Below are positions 39,509 through 50,605 of a stretch of DNA of 64,000 nucleotides, piece by piece. This DNA comes from Trichosporon coremiiforme. Taxonomy: Eukaryota > Basidiomycota > Tremellomycetes > Trichosporonales > Trichosporonaceae. The notes below the pieces were generated by a model. That model was not told where the DNA came from. It worked only from the letters and a program-made list of their open reading frames with translations, and made no database searches. Where the stretch lies: positions 1 through 64,000 of the forward strand of contig BCJJ01000011.1 of assembly GCA_039545355.1 (NCBI GenBank), written 5' to 3'. The position numbers were made by a program, and so were the translations under genes. Each line of letters begins with the position of its first letter. Position 1 is the stretch's first letter.

Positions 39509-41791
39509 ATGCGCCTCCCCATTAAACCCTCCCAGGCTACCCGCATCGCTCGCTCATCTCCCTCCCTCCCTTCTCTCACACGCTCCTTTGTCACAACCAT
39601 GCCCGCGAAGAGCAAGACGTTCGAGAACCAGGACAAGCTCCCCCGCCTCCCCGTCCCGCCCCTCGAACAGTCCCTCCAAGGATACATCAAGTCTCTCGAA
39701 CCCCTCGTCGAGGCAAAGGTGAGTAGTAAAGCTATCAGTGGCACCCTTGAAATTGTTGGTCGCGCCCGGATCAACAATTCCCGGTGCCAACACACACACG
39801 CACACACACATACCCGGAATTTGCTGACACCATCCCAGTACGGCCAGCATGGGTTCCAGAAGGAGATGGAGAAGCGCAAGCTCTACGCCAAGGACTTTGC
39901 CAGCGGCCTCGGCGCCAAGCTGCAGGAGCGCCTGAAGGACCTCGACCACATCTCGGCCAACAACTGGCTCGACGACAACCTCTGGCTCGCGCTCGCCTAC
40001 CACACGTGGCGTGCCCCGCTCATCGTCAACTCCAACTGGTGGCTCACCTTCAAGGAGGACCCGCGCAACCCCGCCCCGCCCGTCGCCCCCGGTGCGACGA
40101 ACAAGACGGTCGTGCCCCTCGACCCGAACCCGGCCAAGACGCTGCCGCCGGGCGCGCAGGGCGGCGGCCAGGCGTGGATCGACGCCCACCCCAACAAGAA
40201 GGACTACTACTACCCCGTCAAGTACGAGGAGGTGACGCAGCGCGAGTGGATCACCGAGTGGCAGGTGCGCCGCGCCGCGTGGCTCGTGAGCCGCTTCGCC
40301 AACCTGCGCATGATGGTGCAGAAGGAGGAGGTGCCGCCCGAGGCCTCGCGCCTGGGCCCGATGTGCATGAACCAGTACCGCATGCTGTTCAACATTTCGC
40401 GCATCCCGCTGCCCAACTGCGACGCCTTCTCGGCCCAGGACAACGACGCGCGCCACGTGACCGTGCACATTGCCGACTTTGTGTACAGCGTCGACGTGTT
40501 TGAGAAGGTGCCGCAGGGACAGATTGCGAACCCCCTGCCGGCGGGCGAAATTGAGGCGCTCCTCCAGGCCGCCGTCAACGACGCCAAGGCCCGCGTCGAG
40601 AAGGGCGAGAAGCCCGCGCAGGTCGGCATCCTGACGGCCGACGACCGCGACACCTGGGTCGTCAACCGTGAGCGCGTGCTGCTGCACTCGCCCAAGAACC
40701 GCGCGAGCATGGACATGATCGACCGCTCGCTCATCGGCCTCTCGCTCGACACGTACACGCTCCCGACGCTTCCGGCGCGCGACGACCCGCTCCGCATGGC
40801 CCAGGTCGATGCGCAGATGCACAACGCGCAGGGCGGGCTGAACGGCGGCGAGAACAGGTGGTTCGACAAGTGTCTCACGGTCGTCGTCGAGACCAATGGC
40901 CGCGCAGCCATCATGGGCGAGCACTCGCCCGTCGACGCGCTGATCCCCTCGTACGTCGTCGACTATGCGCTGAACGAGCCCGTCGATGACTCCAAGTTCA
41001 CCGGCGCCAAGTCTGATGCCAAGCTGGGCGAGGGCTTCCAGCGCGAGGACTTTGAGATCTCGCCCGAGATCGCGGATGAGATCGAGGCCTGCCGCGCGCG
41101 CAACCAGGCCATCCTGGATGACTCTGACTGCCAAACCCTTTGGTGGGCCGAGTACGGCACGGACTGGATCAAGAAGAACGGCAAGGTGGCACCGGACGCC
41201 TTCGTGCAGCAGGTCCTCCAGCTCGCCTGGTTCAGGGACCAGGGCTACCCCGTCGCGACGTACGAGACGGCCTCGACGCGCTTCATGAAGCACGGCCGCA
41301 CGGACGTCATCCGCTCGCTCTCGCCTGAGAGCCGCGCCTTCGTCAAGCTCATGCAGGACAAGCAGGCGACCCCGAAGCAGCGGTACGACGCCCTCGTCGC
41401 CGCCACCAAGGAGCACTCCAAGCTCACCATGGACTCGTCCTTTGGCAAGGGCTACGACCGCCACATGATGGGCCTCAAGGTCCAGCTGCGCCCCGGAGAG
41501 GCGCACCCGCTCTTCGACGATGAGCTGTACAGCAGCTCTCAGGCGTGGAAGCTGTCCACCTCGGGCCTGAGCTCTGGTGTCCAGTTCCACGCCACCGGCT
41601 TCGGAGCGCCGTTCGCCGACGGCTACGGCATCAACTACATGGCTGGCCCCAACCTCATCAAGTTTGGCCTCGAGTCCAAGGTGTCGTGCGACACGACGAG
41701 CTCGACGCGCTTCAAGCACGAGATCGTCCAGGCGTTCCGCGACATGAGGGAGCTGTGCGAGGCGCAGACCGACGCCCCGGCCAAGCTCTAA
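39509..41791 (+). CDS. CAT2: Carnitine O-acetyltransferase, mitochondrial and peroxisomal
   Basis: The product moves acetyl groups between CoA and carnitine for transport between peroxisome, cytosol and mitochondrion. Two exons (39509-39718, 39839-41791) encode 720 aa. PRLPVPPLEQSLQGYIKSLEPL is the family start, the catalytic His is in GEHSPVDALIP, and GYGINYM lies near the CoA/carnitine site. The C-terminus AKL is a peroxisomal PTS1. The first 30 residues are a mitochondrial presequence, and a second ATG (39599, residue 31) with good context would give a form without it. The 120-nt intron (39719-39838) is a multiple of three without a stop and holds a CA microsatellite, so retention would keep the frame. 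Confidence 0.95.
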   Translation: MRLPIKPSQATRIARSSPSLPSLTRSFVTTMPAKSKTFENQDKLPRLPVPPLEQSLQGYIKSLEPLVEAKVSSKAISGTLEIVGRARINNSRCQHTHAHTHTRNLLTPSQYGQHGFQKEMEKRKLYAKDFASGLGAKLQERLKDLDHISANNWLDDNLWLALAYHTWRAPLIVNSNWWLTFKEDPRNPAPPVAPGATNKTVVPLDPNPAKTLPPGAQGGGQAWIDAHPNKKDYYYPVKYEEVTQREWITEWQVRRAAWLVSRFANLRMMVQKEEVPPEASRLGPMCMNQYRMLFNISRIPLPNCDAFSAQDNDARHVTVHIADFVYSVDVFEKVPQGQIANPLPAGEIEALLQAAVNDAKARVEKGEKPAQVGILTADDRDTWVVNRERVLLHSPKNRASMDMIDRSLIGLSLDTYTLPTLPARDDPLRMAQVDAQMHNAQGGLNGGENRWFDKCLTVVVETNGRAAIMGEHSPVDALIPSYVVDYALNEPVDDSKFTGAKSDAKLGEGFQREDFEISPEIADEIEACRARNQAILDDSDCQTLWWAEYGTDWIKKNGKVAPDAFVQQVLQLAWFRDQGYPVATYETASTRFMKHGRTDVIRSLSPESRAFVKLMQDKQATPKQRYDALVAATKEHSKLTMDSSFGKGYDRHMMGLKVQLRPGEAHPLFDDELYSSSQAWKLSTSGLSSGVQFHATGFGAPFADGYGINYMAGPNLIKFGLESKVSCDTTSSTRFKHEIVQAFRDMRELCEAQTDAPAKL

Positions 41792-41795
41792 GCAA

Positions 41796-41810
41796 GCGAG
41801 CGAAGCGAGC
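41796..41810. repeat. Short dispersed palindrome after CAT2 stop
   Basis: GCGAGCGAAGCGAGC lies four bases after the CAT2 stop, the same placement as the copy behind TAL1. Confidence 0.65.
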
Positions 41811-42433
41811 GTGCGTATCCGAGCAGCCGAGCGGCAGCGAGGAGTGCGAGTCCGGCTTGGAGAGTAGTTCCGGATTGCGGACTGAGCTCAGTCCCCGCTG
41901 GCAGGCGGCTTGAGCGTGGCGCGGAGCATGCGGACGGAACTCGGGGGCCGCAAGGAAGGAACGAGCGTCGCCGCGTCTGCTCGGCAAAAAACAAAACATT
42001 CGTTCTAGATCATCTCTTTTTCCATCCCATATCAACAAGACGTTTTCACACGTTGTATGCATACATTTTCTGGTCCCACTGGCCGAGGCCGAGGCCGCTG
42101 CACTTTCGCATCGCTTCACTAGTGAATCGAGGGCTGATCAGTGACCAGACACGGCCGACTGCGGCCGACCAGGCCGGCCAGTAGTGGCTGGCCATGATCC
42201 TAATTAGATGAATGCATCGACACACGCAATCATAGAGAGAAAGAAAGTATTGTACGCCCCGTATCTGTCGAGCCGCCTATACTCGCGGAGACTCGTCAAT
42301 CGAAGGGCACTGGGGTTTGTCTCGCTTTTGGTCCGTTGCATCCTGCTTACATCCGGAGATGTGGGTTGCGGGCGGTCGCCGTGCGCTCACTTACAGAGCG
42401 ACGGCGTGGGCCGGGACCATTACGTATTACGTT

Positions 42434-42454
42434 CGAGCGAGCGGAGCGAGCGAG
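42434..42454. repeat. Longest copy of the dispersed palindrome
   Basis: CGAGCGAGCGGAGCGAGCG with flanking GAGC units forms a 21-base imperfect palindrome in the intergenic region. Confidence 0.65.
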
Positions 42455-42696
42455 AGGTGACTCGCGCAGCGTGAAGAGGAGAAGAGGAGGAGGTCAGTAC
42501 TGTGATGTGGGGCATCTTGAGAAGGGATCAAATGGCGGTCATCAGTACATTTCCTGTCTTCGTTACATGTCTATCCTGACTGTCAGCTATCTCACGTCCC
42601 ACGTAACTCACCAGTAGTCTACGCTTCCTCTCCCTCTTTCACCCACACTCTCGCTCACAGCAATCCAGCAGCTCAGAGGAGCAATCTGAAAGCCCG

Positions 42697-43689
42697 CTAC
42701 GCCCTCCCATTCAGCAGTTGCCCCAGCTGAGCCACACCCAACTTGAATCGTTCGCTCTCAAACCATTCTGGCCGGATATCCACCGGATCAGCGCGGAACA
42801 TGCGGTTCTGGGGGATGGGCTCGTTCCGGAGGGCCTGGGGTCAGCTAGTGTCCAAAGCCACGCAGCTGGGGGAAACATACCTTCTCGGCCTTGCCTTCCT
42901 CCTCGCCAGTCTTAAGCCCATCCTTCGCGATGTCGGAGGACGAGACAGCTTCGCCTGCCGGCTCATCTTTCGGCGGCAGACCCGCTAAACTCTCCTCGGT
43001 ATGCCGCACCGCCTTAGCAGGCGTGGCATGGAAACTCTTCGGCAGGCTCAAGAACGGATTGCTGATCACCCTCAGAAGTAAGTTGTGCAGCGCCCTGAAG
43101 ACCGACACAATGTCGCTGTCCTTGATCGCCGCGTCGACTAGGGCGACGCTGAGGACTAGTCTCAGTTTCGTCGTCGTCTGGAAGCCGTAGCTGGTCATTA
43201 GCTCGTGCGATCGCCGAAGCTTCGTTGGGAGGAGGGGGGTTAGGTAGGCGTAGGAAGTGTAGGAGACGCTCGCCCCGCTCGCATGTCATACACTCACAAG
43301 GCCATGTCCTCCATGCAGAACAGGAGACCGAGATAGCTGTCCGCAGGCCGTGACGGCGTGCTCATCATGACGACTGTGGTCAGCCCAGACTCGCGAGCGC
43401 AGCGAGCCCTGATCCCGTCTCGCTGCCTGCTAGTACGCGAGAAGCGCAACAAGGTGCCCGCTCGCGCTTCCCGCCCCCACGCAGCACCTCGCTCCGCTCG
43501 TTGCTTGCTCGGTGCTCTCTCGTACTCACTTCTCTCCTCAATCACGTCCACGGCCGCATGCGCGAGGTGGTACGCGCGCATCTCGTCCTCCGGCCCCGTG
43601 AACGCGTGCACGTACAGGGGCGCATTGTCTGGCCCCAGAATCGCGACGGAGGTGAGGTGCAGGGGCACGCTGGGGGGTTTGTCTCCCAT
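42697..43689 (-). CDS. TCA17: TRAPP complex subunit Tca17 (TRAPPC2L)
   Basis: The product is a longin/sedlin-fold subunit of TRAPPII, a Rab exchange factor at the Golgi. Four exons (43689-43530, 43373-43298, 43190-42881, 42834-42697) with introns of 156, 107 and 46 nt encode 227 aa. The family core is clear: SVAILGPDNAPLYVHAF, AHAAVDVIEER, SYLGLLFCMEDMAL, TTTKLRLVLSVALVDAAIKD, SVFRALHNLLLRVISNPFLS. About 100 extra residues follow the core. The two long introns each contain GAGCG-type palindromes. Confidence 0.88.
43393..43407. repeat. Dispersed palindrome in TCA17 intron 1
   Basis: GCGAGCGCAGCGAGC lies in the 156-nt first intron of TCA17. A second copy in the opposite sense follows at 43488-43500. 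Confidence 0.6.
43488..43500. repeat. Dispersed palindrome in TCA17 intron 1 (second copy)
   Basis: CTCGCTCCGCTCG, about 80 bases from the first copy in the same intron. Confidence 0.6.
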
Positions 43690-44036
43690 CGTTTGCGCTG
43701 TTGGGTCGTTGGGGGATGAGTGAGTTGAGGGTTGGATGGATCGAGAGGCAGGAGAGGTGCGGTGGAGGTCGATGACATGGCTGAGGACACGGCGCGTTTG
43801 ATCCCGCTCGATGGCCCGAACGCAAGACGCCGATCCGGCGACTGACTTTGCAGTGGGAATCCGCTGCGCTCGCCGCTCGCGGCACTGCTCCATGCTACTC
43901 GCTCGACGTTGGTGCTGTTGAAATGCATGCTAGATATTACAATTCGCCTGGGGAAGGCGGATATTTCTATGAGTGTTAAAATTGCAGGTTTTACTTTTTG
44001 TGTTGTGTAGTCTAAGTGGGAGCTGCCTCGCCGCGC
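43690..44036. other. Intergenic region, no gene seen
   Basis: Upstream of TCA17 and downstream of the C1-THF synthase gene. A weaker relative of the palindrome lies at about 43866-43882. The stretch next to the synthase stop is A/T-rich, consistent with a polyadenylation region. Confidence 0.45.
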
Positions 44037-47000
44037 TTAGAACAGTCCCAGGATGTCACCCGTCTCCGCGTCCAGGTCAATGTCGTAGAAGCCAGGACGG
44101 GTGGTGAGGCCGGGCATGGTGCTCATGTCGCCGACGAGGGGGTAGACGAAGGACGCGCCGGCGGAGAGACGGACGTTGCGGATGGGCAGCGTGAAGCCGG
44201 TGGGGACGCCCTTCTTGCTCGGGTCGTCCGAGAGCGACAGCGCAGTCTTGGCCATGCAGATGGGGAGGTTGCCGTAGCCCTGCTTCGTGTAGCGCTCGAC
44301 CTCGGCCTTGGCCTCGGGGCTGAGCTCGATGCCGTCGGCGCCGTACATCTCGCGCGCAATGATGCTCATCTTCTCCTCGAGCGGCAGCTCGGTGTCGTAC
44401 AGGAACTTGAACTGGGACTCGTCCTTGCACGCCTCGACGACGGCGTTGGCGAGCTCGACGGCGCCCTCGCCGCCCTTCGCCCAGTGGTTGGCCGGCACGG
44501 CGTAGTCGGCACCTTGCTCCAGCGCATACTTCTGCACGAGTGCCATCTCGGCGTCCGTGTCGTGCACAAACTTGTTGATCGCGACGACGACCTTGAGGCC
44601 AAACTTCTTCGCGTTCTCAATGTGCTTGCCCAGGTTCGCGCAGCCCTTCTCCAGCAGCTCGAGCGACTCCTCGGTGTACACCGCGTCGAGCGGCTTGCCG
44701 GGCGAGACGGCGGGGCCGCCACCGTGCATCTTGAGCGCACGGATGGTGGCGACGAGGACGACAGCGTTGGGCGACAGACCCGAAACACGCGTCTTGATGT
44801 TGCAGAACTTCTCCATGCCAATGTCGGCACCGAAGCCGGCCTCGGTGATGACGTAGCCGGCACGGTCCTCAGAGTCGCCCTCCTCGGTACCGGCGAGCTT
44901 GAGCGCGATGCGGTCCGCGATGATGGACGAGTTGCCGTGGGCAATGTTGGCGAAGGGGCCGGCGTGCACGAAGACGGGCGTTCCCTCAAGCGTCTGCATG
45001 AGCGTCGGCTTGATCGCGTCCTTCATGAGCACGGCCATGGCGCCGGCACAGCCAATGTCCTCGGCGGTGATGGCGTCGCCGTTCTTCGAGGTCGCGACGA
45101 CCATGCGGCCGAGGCGCTCGCGCATGTCCGCGACATCCTTGGACAGGGCGAGGACGGCCATGACCTCGGAGGCGACGGCAATGTCAAACTGCGTCTCGCG
45201 CGTGAAGCCCTTCTCGGTGGGCGCCTGGCCGACAGTGATCTTGCGCAGGTAGCGGTCGTTCGTGTCGAGGACGCGGTTCCAGGTGATGGTCGACGGGTCG
45301 ATGTCGAGGCGGGCGAAGCGCGCGGCCTCCTCCTCGGTGAGCTCGTTCGGGTCCGTCTTGTTGATGCCGAGCTTCTCGAGGCGCTTCAGCATCGGCTTGG
45401 CGAAAGTGCGGACACCCTTCTTGGGCGGGCAGAGACGGTTGAACAGGCCCTTGTCGGACTGGGTCGACTCGTGGAACATGCGCGCGTCGAGGGCAGCAGC
45501 GAGCAGGTTGTTGGCAGCCGTAACGGCGTGGATGTCACCAGTCAGGTGGAGGTTGAACTCGGTCATGGGGATGACCTGCGAGTAACCACCACCGGCGGCA
45601 CCACCCTTGACACCGAAAGTGGGGCCCTGCGAGGGCTGACGGACACAGGCGATGGCCTGCTTGTGCAGGTGGGCGCCGAGGGCCTGGGCGAGACCGATCG
45701 TGGTGGTCGACTTGCCCTCACCGAGGGGAGTGGGGGTGATACCGGCGACAACAATGTACTTGCCGTCCTTGCGGTGGGCGAGGCGGTCGAGGAGCGCGAG
45801 CTCAATCTTGGCCTTGTACTTGCCGTACGACTCCAGCTCGTCGGCCTGGACACCGATCTCCTTGGCAATCTCGGCGACGGGCTTGGGGGTCTGCGCAACA
45901 GCAATCTCAATGTCCGAGGGGACCTTGTCGAGGATGTTGAGCTTGAGGGGGGTGAGCTTGCGCTCGCGGTTGTGCTCCCACTGGCGCTTGGCAGCGAGGA
46001 AGGTGTTGTTCATGAGCATGGCAACGGTCATGGGACCGACACCACCGGGAACGGGGGTGATGAAGCCGGCGACCTCGGAGGCGGGGGCAAAGTCAATGTC
46101 GCCGACCATGCGCTGGCCAGACTTCTTGCTGGCGTCGGGGATGAAGTTGGTGCCGACGTCAATGACGACAGCGCCGGGCTTGATCCAGTCGGCCTTGACG
46201 AACTGGGCCTGGCCGATGGCAGCGACGACAATGTCGGCCTGCTTGACAATCTGCTCAATGTTCTGGGTGCGCGAGTGGCACTGGGTGACGGTCGCGTCGC
46301 GCTTGCGGAGGAGCGCACAGACCGGGGTGCCGACAATGTCCGAGCGTCCGAGCACGACCACGTTCTTGCCCTTGAGGTCGGTGCCGGTCGACTCGATGAG
46401 CTTGACGATACCGGCGGGGGTGCAGGGGGTGAAGTACGGCTCCGAGATGCGCGAGTTGAGGAGGCCAATGTTCTCGGGGTGGAAGCCGTCGACGTCCTTG
46501 TGGATGGCGATGGCGTCGACAACGTCCTTCTCCTCCTCCTTGGTCGCGCCCTCGAGGGGGAGCTGGACGAGGACACCGGCGACCTTGTCGTCGGCGTTGG
46601 CCTTGTTCACGAGGTCGAGGATCTTCTTGACACCGGTGCCGGCGGGGGCGCCGGACTCCTCGTCGGAGGGGACCGAGATGTGCTCAACCTTCATGCCCGA
46701 CTCCTCGGCGGCCTTGAGCTTCATGCGGATGTAGGTCGAGGAAGCGGGGTTGGAGCCGAGCTGGTAGATGTTGAGGATGGGGGTCTTGAAGGAGGGGTTC
46801 TGGGCCTGAATGTCCTCGATCTGCTTGTTGATGTCGGCACGGATGCCCTTGGCGATGGCGGTGCCATCGATGAGCTGAGCAGCCATGATGGATGATGAGG
46901 ATGAGAAGAGACGAGACTTGGTGGAAAGGGTCAAGTGGTGGGCGTGGGGTCGGATGGACCTGGTCCTGCGGTTGGCGGATGCGAAAGAAGCCGAAGACGG

Positions 47001-47213
47001 AGAGTCGATCGATCGAGCGGTGACACGCGTGATGTGCGTGGATGCGGTGCGGAGGCCTCGGCTAGTAGGTGTACTAGGGATCCGAGATGCAGGGATGGAG
47101 AACACCCGAGCGTTGAGCATGTACAGCGATGGTGACGGCGAGGTCGAGCGTGCTTTGAGCAGCGATGCCTGTATCGTTTTTGAAGAGGAGGAGGGAGATG
47201 GTCGCAGCAGCAT
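44037..47213 (-). CDS. MIS1: C1-tetrahydrofolate synthase, trifunctional
   Basis: The enzyme has methylene-THF dehydrogenase, methenyl-THF cyclohydrolase and formyl-THF synthetase activities of one-carbon metabolism. The single-exon frame encodes 1058 aa. Residues from 110 to about 400 are the dehydrogenase/cyclohydrolase ([42 protein letters not shown]). Residues from about 430 to the end are the synthetase, with the ATP site [20 protein letters not shown]. The first 109 residues are Ser/Arg-rich without acidic clusters and end in RLFSSSSSI, a good mitochondrial presequence. Met110 (ATG 46886) would start the cytosolic form ([12 protein letters not shown]). Yeast uses two genes, MIS1 and ADE3, for the two compartments. 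Confidence 0.95.
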   Translation of the reverse strand: MLLRPSPSSSSKTIQASLLKARSTSPSPSLYMLNARVFSIPASRIPSTPTSRGLRTASTHITRVTARSIDSPSSASFASANRRTRSIRPHAHHLTLSTKSRLFSSSSSIMAAQLIDGTAIAKGIRADINKQIEDIQAQNPSFKTPILNIYQLGSNPASSTYIRMKLKAAEESGMKVEHISVPSDEESGAPAGTGVKKILDLVNKANADDKVAGVLVQLPLEGATKEEEKDVVDAIAIHKDVDGFHPENIGLLNSRISEPYFTPCTPAGIVKLIESTGTDLKGKNVVVLGRSDIVGTPVCALLRKRDATVTQCHSRTQNIEQIVKQADIVVAAIGQAQFVKADWIKPGAVVIDVGTNFIPDASKKSGQRMVGDIDFAPASEVAGFITPVPGGVGPMTVAMLMNNTFLAAKRQWEHNRERKLTPLKLNILDKVPSDIEIAVAQTPKPVAEIAKEIGVQADELESYGKYKAKIELALLDRLAHRKDGKYIVVAGITPTPLGEGKSTTTIGLAQALGAHLHKQAIACVRQPSQGPTFGVKGGAAGGGYSQVIPMTEFNLHLTGDIHAVTAANNLLAAALDARMFHESTQSDKGLFNRLCPPKKGVRTFAKPMLKRLEKLGINKTDPNELTEEEAARFARLDIDPSTITWNRVLDTNDRYLRKITVGQAPTEKGFTRETQFDIAVASEVMAVLALSKDVADMRERLGRMVVATSKNGDAITAEDIGCAGAMAVLMKDAIKPTLMQTLEGTPVFVHAGPFANIAHGNSSIIADRIALKLAGTEEGDSEDRAGYVITEAGFGADIGMEKFCNIKTRVSGLSPNAVVLVATIRALKMHGGGPAVSPGKPLDAVYTEESLELLEKGCANLGKHIENAKKFGLKVVVAINKFVHDTDAEMALVQKYALEQGADYAVPANHWAKGGEGAVELANAVVEACKDESQFKFLYDTELPLEEKMSIIAREMYGADGIELSPEAKAEVERYTKQGYGNLPICMAKTALSLSDDPSKKGVPTGFTLPIRNVRLSAGASFVYPLVGDMSTMPGLTTRPGFYDIDLDAETGDILGLF

Positions 47214-47785
47214 GGTCGTTTGTCTCGCTCGACTTTTTGGAACCGCACGCGTCTGTATGAGACGGTTGATGTTCCGGGTGATGTCCGGGTAGATAGCATC
47301 TCATTACAGCGTGTCCCCCTCCCAGCCTAATAAATTTCCAACGATACCGCGCGTTGGAAAAAAATTTCCCCTCAGCCAGTCACCACCGTCGCTGTCCACG
47401 ACTTCGACTCAACCCGGCGTCCATCCCTGTCCTCCTAGCAACCACCCATTGGCCCATCCCTCAGCCACCCGCGGTATCCTGCTCGATGCATTTATCTGAC
47501 TCAACCACTCACCCGTGTCTGCCATTCCGAACCCATTGCACCGCGCTGCCCGTGGCGTGATCACAACCGCTTTAGAACACCGGCGTTTGCCCGATCTTTA
47601 GTGCCCGCATCATCCTATGGTGTCCTATGGTACACATGCATCGACAGGCGACTATTAACGGGACTATTAACGGCGACTCACTCGGTCCCGGTCCCACCGG
47701 CGCGAGGGAGGCCCCTCTTTACTACAAACAGGTACAACACGGGAGAAACGTTGCTCCGCCCAGACGAGACGGCTCAGGCGCACGC
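47214..47785. other. Intergenic region, no gene seen
   Basis: About 570 bp upstream of the C1-THF synthase start and downstream of the Myb gene stop. GACTATTAACGG occurs nearly twice in tandem at about 47,650-47,672. No coding frame was accepted. Confidence 0.45.
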
Positions 47786-49923
47786 TCACTTCTTCCACCA
47801 CAGCGTCTTGCGTGAAGCCCCAGACTCGAGACCCTCGAGATCCTCGATGCGAGGCTTCTTCAGCGTCAGCTCCTCCTCTTCAATCGCAGCCGCCGCTGCC
47901 TTGCGCTTGCGCTTCTCCTCCTTGCGCTCACGCTTCTCCCGCTTTTCGCGCTTGCGACGCTGCTTCTCCGTCTCCTCAGGGACAGACTCAACCTCCAAAA
48001 CAGGCTCAGGCTCAGGCTCAGGCTCGGGCACCGGCTCGGGCACCGGCTCGGGAGCAACGAAACTCTCTTCCTCCCCCAGCACAGCGGCAGCCTCGGCCGC
48101 GCGCTTAGCCTTCTTGCGCTCCTTCTTGTCGAGCTTGCGTTGACGCTCAGCGGCCCGCACCTTGGCGTCCTCGACGAGCTTGGCCTGGGCCTCGCGGCGC
48201 TCCTGCTTCTTGCGCTCCTGCTCTGCCTTGCGCTTCTCAACAGCAGCCTGGCCGTTGACGAAGACTTGCAGCTCGTCCAGGATTGCTACGACGTCAGCAG
48301 AATCATAGATGGTTACTCACCCCTGAAAGTCTTGTCCTCGCGGTTCTCGACCTGGCGCACGATCACGCTCCACGTGCTGCGCAGCGTCGCCGGCTTGACC
48401 TGGTCGTCCCACGGCACCTTCATCCACTCAATGTCGCGTTCGTGCTGGTAGTCGAGCTCGCGGAGGCGGTTGATCAGCAGCGCATGGTCGACACCAACGC
48501 GCGTCTTGCGGCCGACGGCACGGCCGCCCTGCAGACTGTCCTGCCACTTCTTGCGGCACTGCGTGCGGGTGCGGGTGCCGCCCATGTTGGTGACGACGAC
48601 GTCCCACGGCGTGTCGCCCGACAGCGGGTCGAGGCCAGCCGCGACGTTGGCAGACTTGACAGCCTCGATCAGCTTCTGCACCTCGTCCTCGGACCAGGCG
48701 CCCGTCTTGCGGCTGTCACGGCCCTTGAGCTCGCCCTTCCAGCGGTCGCGGCAATCAAACTCGGTGCGCTGCACCTCCTCGGCAATCTTAACCCACTGGT
48801 TGGGGTACAGCTCGTACGCGTGCTTAAGCTTGTAGTCCTCCTCCATCGTCCACTCGCCCTTGCGTCCGCGCGGGTCGTACATGCGCTTCACGACCTCCTT
48901 GACGTAGCGCACCGGGCGGCCGGGGACGGCGCCGGCGAGCTCGGGCCAGAACTTGCCGTAGCGGTTCTTCTCCGTGTTCTTGCCCTTGGACATGAGGAGG
49001 TCGACGAGCTCCTGGTCCGACAGCTGGTGCACTTCCTGAAAGTCCTCGAGGTACATTCTGAGTGACCTCTTCTCGGCATCGGTGAACTTGCCGCGCTTGT
49101 ACGTGAACACGCCAAACGACTCGAGGCGATGCAGCTCCTTGATCGGAATCCAGCGCGAGGCGAGAAACTCGTCGATTGCCTTTTGCGTCGGCAGGGCGGC
49201 ACGGAGTAGTTCAGGGGTGTAGTCGCCCCAAGCCACCGACTTGTTATGACGGATTTTCAGCGCGACATGCCATTGTTCCTGGGTGATGCCATCCGGGGCC
49301 GGTGTCTTCGATGGGTCCGTCGGGTCGTTGATCGTCGACCACTCGACGTCCCCGGCCGGCGGCTCGTGGACGCTCGCAGGCTGTGCAACCTCGGGCTCCT
49401 CGTCCTCCTGCCCGGCGGGCGACGGCGTCTGCAGCACCTCGACTGGCTCAACGGGCTCCTCCTCGGCTCCAGTGTCATCGGCAGTTCCCTCCCCGGCACC
49501 AGTCGACTCTGGGGTCATTCCCGCGGGTGGGTCGAACGCATTGAATGCGGTGAAAGAGTCGTTCGCGGGCAGGTTGCGGACAGACACCACTCCAAGGGAA
49601 AAGCCTTCGTTGTCGCTGTGGTCGGGCGACACGATGGACTCTGGTGCGGGCGGCGGCTCAAAGGCGACACGGTTCTTCCTCTGCTTCTTCTTGGCGAGGG
49701 GAGTTTTCGGCGCAGAGCGGGCGGGAGACTTGGGTTGGCCGCGGAGGGAGAGGGAGTACGAGTTTCCGTAGTACTCGTCGTTGTCGCTCTCGTCGTCGTC
49801 GTAGGCGGTGGTGCGCATGGCGCTGACGAAACCAGGGCTGTTGTCGACATGGTCGTTGGGGGCTCTAGAATGCCTCGGGCGGCTCGAGGTCGAAGCCTCT
49901 GCGGCGGCCATGAGCATTTCCAT
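47786..49923 (-). CDS. REB1: Reb1/TTF1-type Myb (SANT) DNA-binding protein
   Basis: Two exons (49923-48321, 48285-47786) with a 35-nt intron encode 700 aa. The acidic N-terminal half is disordered. A conserved central region starts near residue 260 (WTREF-like YTPELLRAAL, RWIPIKELHRLESFGVF) and is followed by two to three Myb/SANT repeats (WPELAGAVPGRPVRYVKEVV; EWTMEEDYKLKHAYELYPNQW; AWSEDEVQKLIEAVKSAN). This layout is that of Reb1/TTF1 proteins, which bind rDNA terminators and some promoters and arrest replication forks. The C-terminus is a long Lys/Arg/Glu coiled region with a Pro-Glu repeat. The symbol is by family. Confidence 0.85.
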
Positions 49924-50605
49924 GGTGACTAGATGGTAGCAGTGGCAAGAGATGGAGGAGGGAAGGATTGGGGGGTTATGCATTCGCGAGGCTGGGCCAA
50001 AACTTTATGTGGGGGGCAGACACAAGGGGAGGGATAACGTCAGAACCGGGCTGGATAACTGTGTTTCGTGACCCAAAAGTCCTCATCGAAACCAAACAGC
50101 ACACCATGCGTGCTCCACTCTGGCCATGCATTTGAATGCATGTTCTCACGGGGGCGACATGGTCGACGTCGGTTGCAACGTGGTGGGGAACAGTTGAAGT
50201 GTACCGTGGAGCCCAGTGCCCGCGGGGGGGGCGTGACCACCTTTGAGGTTCTCGCGATCGATCGGCGCTTTGTGAAAGAGTACCCTCCAGTCCAGTCGAC
50301 ACGGTCTCCGCGATCACGAGCCGGTCTGGTCCCCTTGCAGCTGCTGAACCTTGTCATCCCGCACCCTCGCGGTCACAGACAACAGTTGCCTGCATCGCTC
50401 GGCATGCACTTCCTCATAAACAGAAGATCGCTCTTCGCCGTGTGCATCTCGATCTGACTCTTGTGTTGTGCATTGTCCAAACGATGGAGAGAGCACAGGC
50501 CGTCGTCGATGACGCACGATTCGCCACCCAACGAAGGCTGGGAGGCTGGTCGATTCCAGCGATCGGATCCCTTACTCACCTCCACCACATCCACCATCCA
50601 TCGTC
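49924..50605. other. Divergent promoter region REB1/PBN1
   Basis: About 680 bp between divergent starts. Short open frames overlap on both strands, and none is convincing. Confidence 0.45.

Larger units (their letters stand above)
41792..42696. other. Intergenic region with palindromes
   Basis: About 900 bp between convergent genes. It contains two GAGCG-type palindromes (41796-41810 and 42434-42454) and otherwise nothing recognised. Confidence 0.5.

Noticed and set aside
39554..41719. 721-codon minus-strand open frame over carnitine acetyltransferase
   Set aside because: Shadow of CAT2; it runs through the CA-repeat intron and has no recognisable protein features.
43230..43250. GGGGGGTTAGG in a TCA17 intron as telomeric sequence
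   Set aside because: Only one unit and no tandem copy; best seen as chance in a G-rich intron.
44016..46895. 959-codon plus-strand open frame over the C1-THF synthase gene
   Set aside because: Antisense shadow of a conserved, fully explained enzyme. Its composition (Val/Gly/Asp/Leu runs) has no domain or start context.
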